Positions 17,731-26,042 of a DNA stretch of 64,000 nt are shown piece after piece (position 1 is the first letter of the stretch; the number at the start of each line of letters is the position of its first letter). The DNA is from Streptosporangium brasiliense. GTDB taxonomy: Bacteria > Actinomycetota > Actinomycetes > Streptosporangiales > Streptosporangiaceae. The notes under the pieces are model-generated. The model ran no database searches. It was not told the DNA's origin and saw nothing but the letters and a program-made list of their open reading frames with translations. Location of the stretch: assembly GCF_030811595.1 (NCBI RefSeq), contig NZ_JAUSRB010000002.1:1302001-1366000 (forward strand). Direction: 5' to 3'. Position numbers and translations under genes: made by a program.

Positions 17731-17742
17731 TAACACGTTTTA
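17731..17742. promoter_or_regulatory. LacI-type operator upstream of the regulator remnant
   Basis: TAACACGTTTTA also differs by one base from TAAAACGTTTTA and lies 25 bases upstream of the lacI-like start. Its centre is 157 bases from that of the first site, close to fifteen helical turns, which would suit looping by an intact tetramer. Confidence 0.6.
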
Positions 17743-17766
17743 ACGACACCGGGACCGGGAGGGCAG

Positions 17767-18030
17767 TTGGGCACTGTCAGCATCAAGGACGTCGCCCAGC
17801 TCGCGCAGGTCTCCCCCGGCACGGCCTCGAACGTGCTCAACCGGACCGCCTCGGGCCGGCTGCCCACCTACAAGCTCGGGCAGATCGCCGCCGAGCTGCT
17901 GCTGGAGGAGTGCGGCGACCCCGCCGCACACGCCCACCGGCAGATCATGTTCCAGCCCGAACTGGTCGTCCGCGAGTCCACCGGCCGGGCCGGGCGGGGC
18001 GGCGACCACCCGACGAGCAGTGATGAGTGA
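17767..18030 (+). pseudogene. LacI-family regulator with an internal deletion of the sensor domain
   Basis: The 87-residue frame starts at a TTG behind a GGGAGGGCAG ribosome site. Residues 1-26 are a LacI helix-turn-helix (VSIKDVAQLAQVSPGTASNVLN), but the sequence then jumps to a typical LacI C-terminal end (LPTYKLGQIAAELLLEEC, later HRQIMFQPELVVRESTG). Family members are about 330-345 residues, so some 250 residues, including the hinge helix and almost the whole periplasmic-binding-protein-like sensor, are missing while the frame is kept. Without hinge and dimer interface it should not repress. It sits in the right place to have been the rhamnose regulator, 3 bases before rhaB. Confidence 0.85.
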
Positions 18031-18033
18031 CGG

Positions 18034-19452
18034 ATGAGCGTATATGCGGCAGTGGACCTGGGTGCCTCCAGCGGCCGGGTGATGACCGCGCGGATAGCCG
18101 ACGGCCGGGTGCGTCTCACCGAGGTGCATCGCTTCGCCAACCGCCCGGTCCGGGTCGGCGGGACCCTGCACTGGGACATCCTCGCCCTGTACCGGGGAGT
18201 GCTCGACGGGCTGCGTGCGGCCGGTCCGGTCGACTCGGTCGGCATCGACTCCTGGGCGGTCGACTACGGCCTGCTCGACGGCGCCGGGCGGCTCATCGGC
18301 AACCCGGTGCACTACCGCGACGGGCGGACCGACGGGATCATGGAGCGGGTCGCCGCAGACATGGGGGCCGAGGCGCTCTACCAGGTCAGCGGCCTGCAGT
18401 TCCTGCCGTTCAACACGGTCTACCAACTGCTCGCCGAACCGGATCTCGGCCGGGCCGGGACACTGCTGATGATCCCCGACCTGCTGACCCACTGGCTGAC
18501 CGGCTCCGTCGGCGCGGAGGCCACCAACGCCTCCACCACCGGGCTGTACGACGTGCGGACCGGCGGCTGGGCCCGCGGGCTGGCGGACCGGCTGGGGCTG
18601 CCGGCCGGGATCCTGCCGGAGCTGCGGCGGCCGGGGTCGGCCGCCGGGACGCTCCGCGCAGAGGTCGCCGCGGAGACCGGGCTGCCCGGCTCCACCCCGG
18701 TCACCGCGGTGGCCTCGCACGACACCGCCTCGGCGGTCGTGGCGGTGCCCGCCGTGACCGACCGGTTCGCCTACATCTCCTCCGGCACCTGGTCACTCGT
18801 CGGGCTCGAACTCCCCCGGCCCGTCCTGACCGAGGAGAGCCGCCTGGCCAACTTCACCAACGAGGGCGGCCTGGACGGCACCATCCGCTATTTGCGCAAC
18901 GTGATGGGCCTGTGGATCCTGCAGGAGTGCGTGCGCGCCTGGGGCGACGCCGGCCTGCCCGAGCTGCTCGCGGCCGCCGCGCGGGCCCGGCCCTTCCAGG
19001 CGGTGATCGACCCCGACGACCCCGCCTTCCTGCCGCCCGGCGACATGCCCGCCAGGATCGCCGCGTTCTGCGAGCGCACCGGCCAGCGGCCCCCGGACGG
19101 CAGGGCCCAGACCGTGCGGTGCGTGCTGGAGAGCCTGGCCCTCGCCTACCGCCGGGCGGTCCGCGACGCCGTACGGCTCAGCGGCCAGGACGTGGAGGTC
19201 GTGCACGTGGTCGGCGGCGGCGCCCGCAACGCGCTGCTGTGCCAGATGACCGCCGACGCGACCGGCCTACCGGTGATCGCCGGCCCGGTGGAGGCCGCCG
19301 CCCTGGGCAACGCGCTGGTCCAGGCCCGCGCCCAGGGTGTGGTCTCCGACATCCGCGCCCTGGTGCGGCGGGGTGAGCAGCTCGTCACCTACCGCCCCGG
19401 GGCCGAGGAGGAGGCATGGGCCCGGGCCGCGGCCCGGCTGGCCGATCGCTGA
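18034..19452 (+). CDS. rhaB: Rhamnulokinase
   Basis: A 472-residue FGGY-family kinase: VDLGASSGRV at the N-terminus, SVGIDSWAVDYGLLD, YRDGRTDG, the phosphate motif YISSGTWSLVG and the adenosine motif HVVGGGARN. It phosphorylates L-rhamnulose to the 1-phosphate, the substrate of the RhaD half encoded at 14229-16277. The start lies 3 bases after the stop of the lacI remnant, so translation was probably coupled to the regulator. No rhamnose transporter or mutarotase gene is present in the window. Confidence 0.93.
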   Translation: MSVYAAVDLGASSGRVMTARIADGRVRLTEVHRFANRPVRVGGTLHWDILALYRGVLDGLRAAGPVDSVGIDSWAVDYGLLDGAGRLIGNPVHYRDGRTDGIMERVAADMGAEALYQVSGLQFLPFNTVYQLLAEPDLGRAGTLLMIPDLLTHWLTGSVGAEATNASTTGLYDVRTGGWARGLADRLGLPAGILPELRRPGSAAGTLRAEVAAETGLPGSTPVTAVASHDTASAVVAVPAVTDRFAYISSGTWSLVGLELPRPVLTEESRLANFTNEGGLDGTIRYLRNVMGLWILQECVRAWGDAGLPELLAAAARARPFQAVIDPDDPAFLPPGDMPARIAAFCERTGQRPPDGRAQTVRCVLESLALAYRRAVRDAVRLSGQDVEVVHVVGGGARNALLCQMTADATGLPVIAGPVEAAALGNALVQARAQGVVSDIRALVRRGEQLVTYRPGAEEEAWARAAARLADR

Positions 19453-19547
19453 GCGGCGGCCCCGACTCCCCGGAGCCCGGGGCGCGTCCCGGCGGACCGG
19501 GATCCCGCACTCCGGGCCGGCGCACCGGAAGCGGGCCCGCGGGCCGG

Positions 19548-21431
19548 TCAGTGGACCGCCTCGCTGACGGAGGGCTGGTCGAACTGGGTCCGGTAGAGCT
19601 CCTCGTAGCGGCCGCCGGCGGCGAGGAGGTCGAGGTGCGTGCCGCGCTCCACGATCCGGCCGTCCTCGATGACGAGGATGAGGTCCGCGGCCCGGACGGT
19701 GGAGAGCCGGTGCGCGATCACCACCGAGGTCCGCCCGGCCAGGGCCTCGCCCAGGGCCTCCTGCACCGCGGCCTCCGAGGTGGAGTCCAGGTGCGCGGTG
19801 GCCTCGTCGAGGATCACCACCCGCGGGCGGGCCAGCAGCAGCCGCGCGATCGTCAGCCGCTGGCGCTCACCGCCGGAGAGCCGGTAACCGCGCTCGCCGA
19901 CGACGGTGTCCAGCCCGTCGGGCAGCGCCTCGATGAGCTCGGCGAGCCGGGCGCGGCGCAGCACCTCCCACAGCTCCTCCTCCGAGGCCCCCGGCCGGGC
20001 CAGGAGCAGGTTGGCGCGGATCGACTCGTGGAACAGGTGGCCGTCCTGCGTCACCATCCCGAGCGTCTGGCGGATCGACTCGGCGGACAGGTCGCGGACG
20101 TCCACGCCGGACAGGCGCACGGCGCCCTCGTCGGCGTCGTAGAGCCTCGGCACGAGCTGCGCGATCGTCGACTTCCCGGCGCCCGAGGAGCCGACCAACG
20201 CCACCATCTGCCCCGGCTCGGCCCGGAAGGACACCCCGTGCAGCACCTCGACACCGCCCCGCGTGTCGAGGGCCGCGACCTCCTCCAGTGACGCGAGCGA
20301 CACCTTGTCCGCCGACGGGTAGGCGAACCGCACCCCGTCGAACTCCACCGACACCGGCCCCTCGGGCACCCGCCGGGCGTCCGGCCGCTCGGTGATCAGG
20401 GGCTTGAGGTCCAGCACCTCGAAGACCCTCTCGAAGCTCACCAGCGCGCTCATCACCTCGACCCGCGCGCTGGCCAGGGCGGTCAGCGGGGCGTAGAGGC
20501 GGGTCAGCAGCAGCGCCATCGCGACGACGGCGCCCGGCTCCAGCTGCCCCCGCAGCGCGTAGAACCCGCCGAGGCCGTAGACGACGGCGAGAGCCAGCGC
20601 CGAGACCAGCATCAGCGCGGTGACGAAGACCGACTGCACCATCGCCGTGCGCACCCCGATGTCACGCACCCGGCGGGCCCGCGTGACGAACTCGGCCGAC
20701 TCGTCGGCGGGCCGGCCGAAGAGTTTCACGAGCGTCGCCCCGGGCGCGGAGAAGCGCTCCGTCATCTGCGTGCTCATCGCCGCGTTGTGGTCGGCCGACT
20801 CGCGTTCGAGCCGCGCCAGCCGGGTGCCCATCCGCCGCGCGGGCAGGACGAACACCGGCAGCATCAGCAGCGCGAGCAAGGTGATCTGCCAGGAGGTCCC
20901 GATCATCACGGCGAGGGTGAGGACCAGCGTCACGAGGTTGCCGACCACGCCGGAGAAGGTGTCGCTGAAGGCCCGCTGCGCGCCGATGACGTCGTTGTTC
21001 AGCCGGCTGACCAGCGCGCCGGTGCGGGTGCGGGTGAAGAAGGCGATCGGCATGCGCTGCACGTGGTCGAAGACCGCGGTGCGCAGGTCGAGGATCAGGC
21101 CCTCGCCGATGCTCGCCGACAGCCACCGCGTCATCAGCCCGAGCCCGGCCTCCGCCACCGCGATGACGGCGATGAGCACGGCGAGCACGACGACGGTCTC
21201 CAGCGCCAGGCCCTTGACGATCGCGTCGACGACCCGGCCCGCGAGCACGGGGGTCGCCACGGCCAGGGTCGCCGTCACGACGCTGAGCAGCAGGAACCAG
21301 GTGAGAAGCCTACGGTGTGGCCGCGCGAACCCGGCGATGCGCCGCAGCGCGGCCCTGGAGAACGGCCGCTTCTCGTCCTGCGCGTTCATCGCGTGGTAGA
21401 GCGACGTCCACGCGGTCACTTCCATGTCCAT
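19548..21431 (-). CDS. ABC exporter, fused membrane and ATPase domains
   Basis: A 627-residue half-transporter of the MsbA/LmrA type: six membrane helices in residues 40-330 and a nucleotide-binding domain with Walker A GSSGAGKS, signature LSGGERQRLTIARLLL, Walker B VVILDEAT and switch H in AHRLST. Most members export lipids or drugs as homodimers. The gene stands alone and lies about 200 bases downstream of a MerR/SoxR-type promoter (21636-21666), which suggests induction by a small toxic or redox-active compound. ATG at 21431 or 21425 are both possible starts. Confidence 0.88.
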   Translation of the reverse strand: MDMEVTAWTSLYHAMNAQDEKRPFSRAALRRIAGFARPHRRLLTWFLLLSVVTATLAVATPVLAGRVVDAIVKGLALETVVVLAVLIAVIAVAEAGLGLMTRWLSASIGEGLILDLRTAVFDHVQRMPIAFFTRTRTGALVSRLNNDVIGAQRAFSDTFSGVVGNLVTLVLTLAVMIGTSWQITLLALLMLPVFVLPARRMGTRLARLERESADHNAAMSTQMTERFSAPGATLVKLFGRPADESAEFVTRARRVRDIGVRTAMVQSVFVTALMLVSALALAVVYGLGGFYALRGQLEPGAVVAMALLLTRLYAPLTALASARVEVMSALVSFERVFEVLDLKPLITERPDARRVPEGPVSVEFDGVRFAYPSADKVSLASLEEVAALDTRGGVEVLHGVSFRAEPGQMVALVGSSGAGKSTIAQLVPRLYDADEGAVRLSGVDVRDLSAESIRQTLGMVTQDGHLFHESIRANLLLARPGASEEELWEVLRRARLAELIEALPDGLDTVVGERGYRLSGGERQRLTIARLLLARPRVVILDEATAHLDSTSEAAVQEALGEALAGRTSVVIAHRLSTVRAADLILVIEDGRIVERGTHLDLLAAGGRYEELYRTQFDQPSVSEAVH

Positions 21432-21635
21432 CGCATGTCTCCGGTGTCTGGGGGGTGGTCTCCGACTTTTTCATGGAGCACCGACAGAACCCGTGGGCCG
21501 GAGCCGTGGATGCGGCGGGTCCCTCCGGGGGTCGCGGTGATCGCGTCGGTCGCCGGGGTCACGCGTGGCTCCGCCGTGGCGGACCTCCCGCGGGGCCACG
21601 ACGTCGCCGGCGTTCGCCGGTGGCGACACAAGAGG

Positions 21636-21666
21636 ACACTAAAACCTCAACTTAACCTGAGGTCAA
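21636..21666 (-). promoter_or_regulatory. MerR/SoxR-type promoter with operator in a 19-bp spacer
   Basis: On the minus strand TTGACC (21666-21661) and TAGTGT (21641-21636) are separated by 19 bases, the long spacer diagnostic of MerR-family-controlled promoters. The spacer and -35 overlap the imperfect palindrome CCTCAACTTAACCTGAGG (21645-21662), which differs at two positions from the enterobacterial SoxR box CCTCAAGTTAACTTGAGG. It reads toward the ABC exporter. No merR or soxR gene lies in this window. Confidence 0.7.
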
Positions 21667-21733
21667 CCGCCCCGACCTCGGACGGCTCAACCGCCCCGAC
21701 CTCGGACGGCTCAGCCGCCCCGACCTCGGACCG
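21664..21733. repeat. Three tandem copies of a 24-base repeat
   Basis: The unit ACCGCCCCGACCTCGGACGG plus CTCA occurs three times in a row, starting immediately beside the -35 element of the exporter promoter. The third copy has one substitution before it runs out. Confidence 0.85.
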
Positions 21734-21901
21734 GAGGACGTCCGCGCCCATCTCCCCCATGGGCAGCCGGAGGGCCTGCCTCCCTGGGGAGGCAGGCCCG
21801 TGGACCCCGGACGGCGTGTCGCGGCGGTGAAGGGGGTCAGGGGTCCCGGTCCCGGGGCGGCCGCGTTCTCCGTGGGAGCCGCACCCGCCCCGGTCCGCCG
21901 G

Positions 21902-23149
21902 TCAGGACGTCACAGCACACTGCCCCCTGTCCTGCTTGACGGGCCCCTCGGGGTTCGGCCGCACGTCGAAGTCGAAGATCTCCGTGGGCAGGTAGAGCGA
22001 GCAGCAGGCGTTGGGGATGTCGACGATGCCGCTGATCCGGCCCTCGATGGGCGCCGAGCCGAGGAGCAGATACGCCTGCTCGCCCGTGTAGCCCCACCTC
22101 TTGAGGTATTCGATGGCGTTGAGGCAGGCCCGGCGGTAGGCCACCGTCGCGTCGAGGTAGTAGTTCGTGTTGGTGTCGTGGTCGACCGAGATGCCGATGA
22201 ACGACATGAACTCCGAGTAACGCGGCTCGACGTTGCCGGGCATGAAGATCGGGTTCGTGCTGACGCCGTACTTCTCCATGCCGCCCTTGATGAGATCCAC
22301 GTGGAAGTCGATGAAGCCTCCCATCTCGATCGCCCCGCAGAAGGTGATCTCACCGTCGCCCTGGCTGAAGTGCAGGTCCCCGCCCGAGAGCTTGGCGTCC
22401 TTCACATGGACGGGGTAGAAGACGCGCGCCCCGCGCGTGAAGTTCTTGATGTCGTGGTTGCCGCCGTTCTCCCGGGCGGGAACGGTGCGGGCGCCCTCAC
22501 GGGCGATCCGGTCGGCCACCTCGCCGGTCGCCGTCCCCGCGAGGGTGTTGTCGCGCAGCGGCGGCAGACCCAGGGCGGGGACCCGGTTGGGATCGGTGTC
22601 GATGAGGGCCTGCTCCCGCTGGTTCCAGCTCGCCAGCAGCTCCGCCGACGGCGCCGTGCCGAACAGTCCCGGGTGGGTTATGCCGGCGTACCGGACGCCG
22701 GGCAGGTGGCGGGATGTCGCGTATATCCCGTGGAAATCCCAGATCGCCTTGTAGGCGTCCGGGAAGTAGTCGGTCAGGAACCCGCCGCCGTTCACCTTGG
22801 CGAACACGCCGGTGTAGCCCCAGCCCTGCCCCGGCGCGTCGCCGACCTGCTGCGGCACCGGACCAAGATCGAGGATGTCGACCACCAGGAGGTCACCCGG
22901 CTCCGCCCCCTCGACCCCGATGGGCCCGCTCAGCATGTGCGCGACGGTGAGGTCGACGTCCCGCACGTCGTTGGCCGAGTCGTTGTTGTGCAGTTGCGCG
23001 TCGGTCCATTCCCGGCATTCGACCCGGAACTCGTCCCCGGGCTTCACCATGGCGACCACAGGTATGTCCGGGTGCCATCGGTTGTGACCCGGTACTTCCT
23101 GGTCACGCATCGACTTTGACTGGTCCACGCTGAACACGACTTTTGGCAT
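21902..23149 (-). CDS. fmdA: Formamidase
   Basis: A 415-residue acetamidase/formamidase that hydrolyses formamide to formate and ammonia. The N-terminus MPKVVFSVDQSKSM and the segments WTDAQLHNNDSANDV, LSGPIGVEGAEPGD and SGGDLHFSQGDGEITFCGAIEMGG are typical of the family. The start at 23149 has an AGGAGG-like ribosome site and matches the usual length; the frame is open another 54 bases. It is the last gene of the leftward unit fmdB-like, amiS-like, fmdA, which together would import and degrade short amides as nitrogen source. Confidence 0.92.
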   Translation of the reverse strand: MPKVVFSVDQSKSMRDQEVPGHNRWHPDIPVVAMVKPGDEFRVECREWTDAQLHNNDSANDVRDVDLTVAHMLSGPIGVEGAEPGDLLVVDILDLGPVPQQVGDAPGQGWGYTGVFAKVNGGGFLTDYFPDAYKAIWDFHGIYATSRHLPGVRYAGITHPGLFGTAPSAELLASWNQREQALIDTDPNRVPALGLPPLRDNTLAGTATGEVADRIAREGARTVPARENGGNHDIKNFTRGARVFYPVHVKDAKLSGGDLHFSQGDGEITFCGAIEMGGFIDFHVDLIKGGMEKYGVSTNPIFMPGNVEPRYSEFMSFIGISVDHDTNTNYYLDATVAYRRACLNAIEYLKRWGYTGEQAYLLLGSAPIEGRISGIVDIPNACCSLYLPTEIFDFDVRPNPEGPVKQDRGQCAVTS

Positions 23150-23261
23150 GACGAGTCCTCCTCTTGAATTCGGTACGCGGTGATCCGGTAGCTGCCAGGT
23201 CACATCACCTCCTCACCGGTGCCGGCCCCCGCCGGACCACCGGGAACGGCTCGCGGGCGGG

Positions 23262-23918
23262 CTAGTGCGCCGGGATCGTCTCCCCTCCGGCGGGTCCGGC
23301 CCGGCTGGAGAGCGCGCCTCTCTTCCTCGTCAGCGGCCACAGCGCGCCGAACACCACCACGCCGAACACGACCAGGATGATCGCGAGGACGTTCTGGTCC
23401 CAGCGCTGCCAGTAGCGGGTGAGGATGAGGAACGACGGAATGGCCGCCGTGACCCATCCCTGGATCGCCGTCACCCAGCCCGTGTAGGTGGTGAGGTGAT
23501 CGTGTTTCAGCCCCAGCAGCAGGAAGAAGAGCAGCCACAGGAACGACCAGTAGAGCCAGATGACGCCGAACGGCCTGTCGTTGAGGATCCGGAAGTTCGC
23601 GAACGAGTAGCCGAGCGCCATGATGGCCACGAACAGCGAGAAGTAGCCGATCCCGGTGGTGTCGAACCCGCCGAGCAGGCCGATCCCCACATAGAGATAG
23701 GTGAACCCGAACAGGAAGATCCCCGACGCGCCGAGAATCACGTCCGTGTCACCACGGGACATGATGATCAACACGGTGGGCGTGATCACCTGTAGCGCGC
23801 CGACGAAGAGGTTGAGGATGGCCGTCGCCCGCGGCTCGACCTTCCCCAGCAGCATCAGCCCGTTGATGAAGAGCACCGCGCCGACGTAGAGCAGTCCAAC
23901 CGCTCCCAACCGTGACAC
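23262..23918 (-). CDS. amiS: AmiS/UreI-family amide channel
   Basis: A 218-residue membrane protein with seven hydrophobic segments, starting GAVGLLYVGAVLFINGLMLLG and containing GYFSLFVAIMALGYS, as in AmiS of amidase operons and UreI of Helicobacter. These proteins pass small amides or urea across the membrane. The GTG start at 23918 overlaps no upstream gene; fmdA begins 112 bases downstream. Its place between the zinc ribbon and formamidase genes supports formamide uptake. Confidence 0.88.
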   Translation of the reverse strand: MSRLGAVGLLYVGAVLFINGLMLLGKVEPRATAILNLFVGALQVITPTVLIIMSRGDTDVILGASGIFLFGFTYLYVGIGLLGGFDTTGIGYFSLFVAIMALGYSFANFRILNDRPFGVIWLYWSFLWLLFFLLLGLKHDHLTTYTGWVTAIQGWVTAAIPSFLILTRYWQRWDQNVLAIILVVFGVVVFGALWPLTRKRGALSSRAGPAGGETIPAH

Positions 23919-24088
23919 CCCCTAGTGCCGGTGATGGGATATTCAGATGGGCGACGTGATCCACCTACGCCGTGCGGCGGCACGGCCGCGCCCAGGGCCG
24001 TGGCAGCCGTGGAGGCGGCTGGACGCCGGTCTTCGCCGGGTCAGGCGTCGCGGGGGGACGTAGGTGGACGTGTTGTGCCGTCCGCCGT

Positions 24089-24364
24089 CTACGGCCGCGG
24101 CAGGCGTGCCAGTGCCGGATGCGGCGGGCGTGGTGGGTGTTCGCGGGGGATGTTTGAGACGACCTCGGGGGCCTCCCGGCTCCGCTCGTCCAGGTCGAGC
24201 GCGGCCGACAGCGCCGGATGAACCCGGGACAGGCCCGGTGGGGAGAAGACGCGCCGGGCACCGCGTCCGCACGCGGAGCAGTCACGAGATGCCGGTGCGG
24301 TCCCTATCGGCAGCTGGACGTCGAACCGGCCGCACTCTCGGCAAAGGTATTCATAGGTCGCCAT
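24089..24364 (-). CDS. fmdB: FmdB-family zinc ribbon protein
   Basis: A 91-residue protein. The first 45 residues are the FmdB ribbon (MATYEYLCRECGRFDV, then CSACGRGARRVFS) with a CxxC pair on each side; the rest is a Pro/Arg-rich tail. FmdB was named as a possible regulator of the formamidase gene in Methylophilus, though many relatives have unknown roles. The start at 24364 follows GGAGGTG. It leads the formamidase operon, with a promoter about 100 bases upstream. A perfect 10-bp inverted repeat (23960-23969 with 24059-24068) lies between it and amiS. Confidence 0.85.
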   Translation of the reverse strand: MATYEYLCRECGRFDVQLPIGTAPASRDCSACGRGARRVFSPPGLSRVHPALSAALDLDERSREAPEVVSNIPREHPPRPPHPALARLPRP

Positions 24365-24461
24365 AGGCACCTCCACTCCGCCTGCCCGAGAACGACGCCT
24401 CTCACGCCCGGCCCTCCGGCTGACGGGACCACGGATCCGGAACGGATCGGGCCACAGTTCC

Positions 24462-24491
24462 GGACTACCCGAAATCCGACCGGCCTGTCAA
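24462..24491 (-). promoter_or_regulatory. Promoter of the formamidase operon
   Basis: On the minus strand TTGACA (24491-24486) and TAGTCC (24467-24462) are separated by 18 bases and lie about 100 bases upstream of the fmdB-like start. The -35 is a consensus match; the -10 follows the actinomycete TAnnnT pattern only partly. Confidence 0.5.
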
Positions 24492-24588
24492 GGTCCGGAC
24501 GCCGCCGGCCGTCGCACCGCGCCGGGAGCGTGACGGGACGCAAATCCGCAGGCAAAGCAGGCTCTACGCGGCAGCTGTACGGCCCGGC

Positions 24589-25869
24589 TCAGCGCGATGC
24601 GCGGCGGTAGGCGCCCGCGGGGTCAAGGGAGGGCACCGGCTGGAGGGGGCCGGCCGTGGAGGCCGCCGCCCGGGTGCGTTCCGCCCAGCGTACGGCCGGC
24701 CCCATCGCGGAGCCGGCCAGCAGGAACAGGCCGCCCAGCAGGAACCAGCCCGGCGGGCCCCAGGTGACGATCAGGGCGGTGAGCAGCAGGGGGCCGAGCA
24801 TCCGCGCGACCGCCGTGCCCGCGCCGAAGAATCCCTGGTACTGGCCCTGCCTGTCGGGCGGGGCCAGGTCGAAGCCGATCTCCCAGGAGCCGGCGGTGTG
24901 CATCATCTCGCCGAGCACCTGCAGGCAGGCGGCCACGAGCAGGGCGGCGCCGGCGGCCCACGCCGAGGGGCCGGCCGCCGACAGCGCGAACGCCGCGCAC
25001 GAGGCGAGCATCACCAGGCCGGCGTGCCGTACCGACCGGGAGGCGGTGTCCAGGCCGCTCACCCGGCGGGCCACCCTCACCTGCAGGAGCACCACGCTCA
25101 GCGTGTTGAGCACCAGCAGCGCCGAGACCGTCCAGCTCGGCGCCTGGGTCCGCTGCACGATCCACAGGGGGATCACCAGGCTGAGGAGGGGCATGTACAG
25201 CAACATGATCATGTTGAGGAGTGCGATCAGCGCGTAGGGCCGGTCGCGGAGCACCGCCAGCGCCGGCTCCCCGGCGGGGGCGGGCGGCGAGGACGGCACG
25301 GCGGGCAGCCGGAGCAGCACCAGGGCGGAGACCAGGAAGCTCAGGGCGTCCATCGCGAAGACCGCCAGATACCCCTGCCGAGTGTCGAGGTGCAGGGCCA
25401 CCCCGCCGAGCGCCGCGCCGACCGCCAGCCCGGCGTTCACCGTCGCCTGCAGGTGGGCTCGGACCCCGGTCCGCTCGGCCCGTTCCACCAGCCCGGCCAG
25501 CAGCGCCTGCCGGGCGGCCCCGAGGCCGCACTGGCAGCAGGTGTAGAGGCAGGCGGCCAGGACGAACAGGGGGAAGGACCGGACGAACAGCAACGAGCCG
25601 ACCGCGGTGCCGGTCGCGACGGCCAGCAGCGCCGCCGTGCCCCGGGCCCCCCGCCGGTCGGCGAGGTGCCCGAGCGGGACCCCCGCCAGGAACCCCAGGG
25701 CCCAGCCGAGGGTCAGCCCGGAACCGACCTGGGTCGGGGTGAGCCCCACGATCCGGGTGAAATACAGCGCCGAGCACACGTAGTAGGCGCCGTCACCGAA
25801 GGCGTTGGCCAGCTGCGCCAGCGCGAGAACCCGGGGCGGCCCGGAGGGCGGGAGGATCCTGCTGGACAC
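24589..25869 (-). CDS. MFS transporter
   Basis: A 426-residue major-facilitator protein with about twelve hydrophobic helices and the GHLADRRGARG motif between helices 2 and 3, typical of drug-proton antiporter-like MFS proteins. The GTG start at 25869 is chosen because AAGGAGG lies just upstream. It ends before the formamidase promoter region; no linked enzyme suggests the substrate. Efflux of a drug or metabolite is the usual assignment. Confidence 0.85.
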   Translation of the reverse strand: MSSRILPPSGPPRVLALAQLANAFGDGAYYVCSALYFTRIVGLTPTQVGSGLTLGWALGFLAGVPLGHLADRRGARGTAALLAVATGTAVGSLLFVRSFPLFVLAACLYTCCQCGLGAARQALLAGLVERAERTGVRAHLQATVNAGLAVGAALGGVALHLDTRQGYLAVFAMDALSFLVSALVLLRLPAVPSSPPAPAGEPALAVLRDRPYALIALLNMIMLLYMPLLSLVIPLWIVQRTQAPSWTVSALLVLNTLSVVLLQVRVARRVSGLDTASRSVRHAGLVMLASCAAFALSAAGPSAWAAGAALLVAACLQVLGEMMHTAGSWEIGFDLAPPDRQGQYQGFFGAGTAVARMLGPLLLTALIVTWGPPGWFLLGGLFLLAGSAMGPAVRWAERTRAAASTAGPLQPVPSLDPAGAYRRASR

Positions 25870-26042
25870 GATGGGCCTCCTTGGTCATCACCGCTGAGCC
25901 GGGTGATGCGGAGGCCGGTCGCCGCGTCCATCTCCTCGCCCGCCGTGCGCGCTGTGCGGTTCACACCATAAGGAGCGGGCCGGCCGGGCTCACAGGGCCA
26001 AATCCCGACGGATCGATTGGGCCGGTGGCCCCTCGCCCACGG

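Larger units (their letters stand above)
21432..21901. other. Spacer of 470 bases with promoter and minisatellite
   Basis: No gene is supported. It contains the leftward MerR-type promoter (21636-21666), an untranslated leader of about 200 bases for the exporter, three copies of a 24-base repeat (21664-21733), and the 3' flank of the convergently placed formamidase operon end. Confidence 0.6.
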
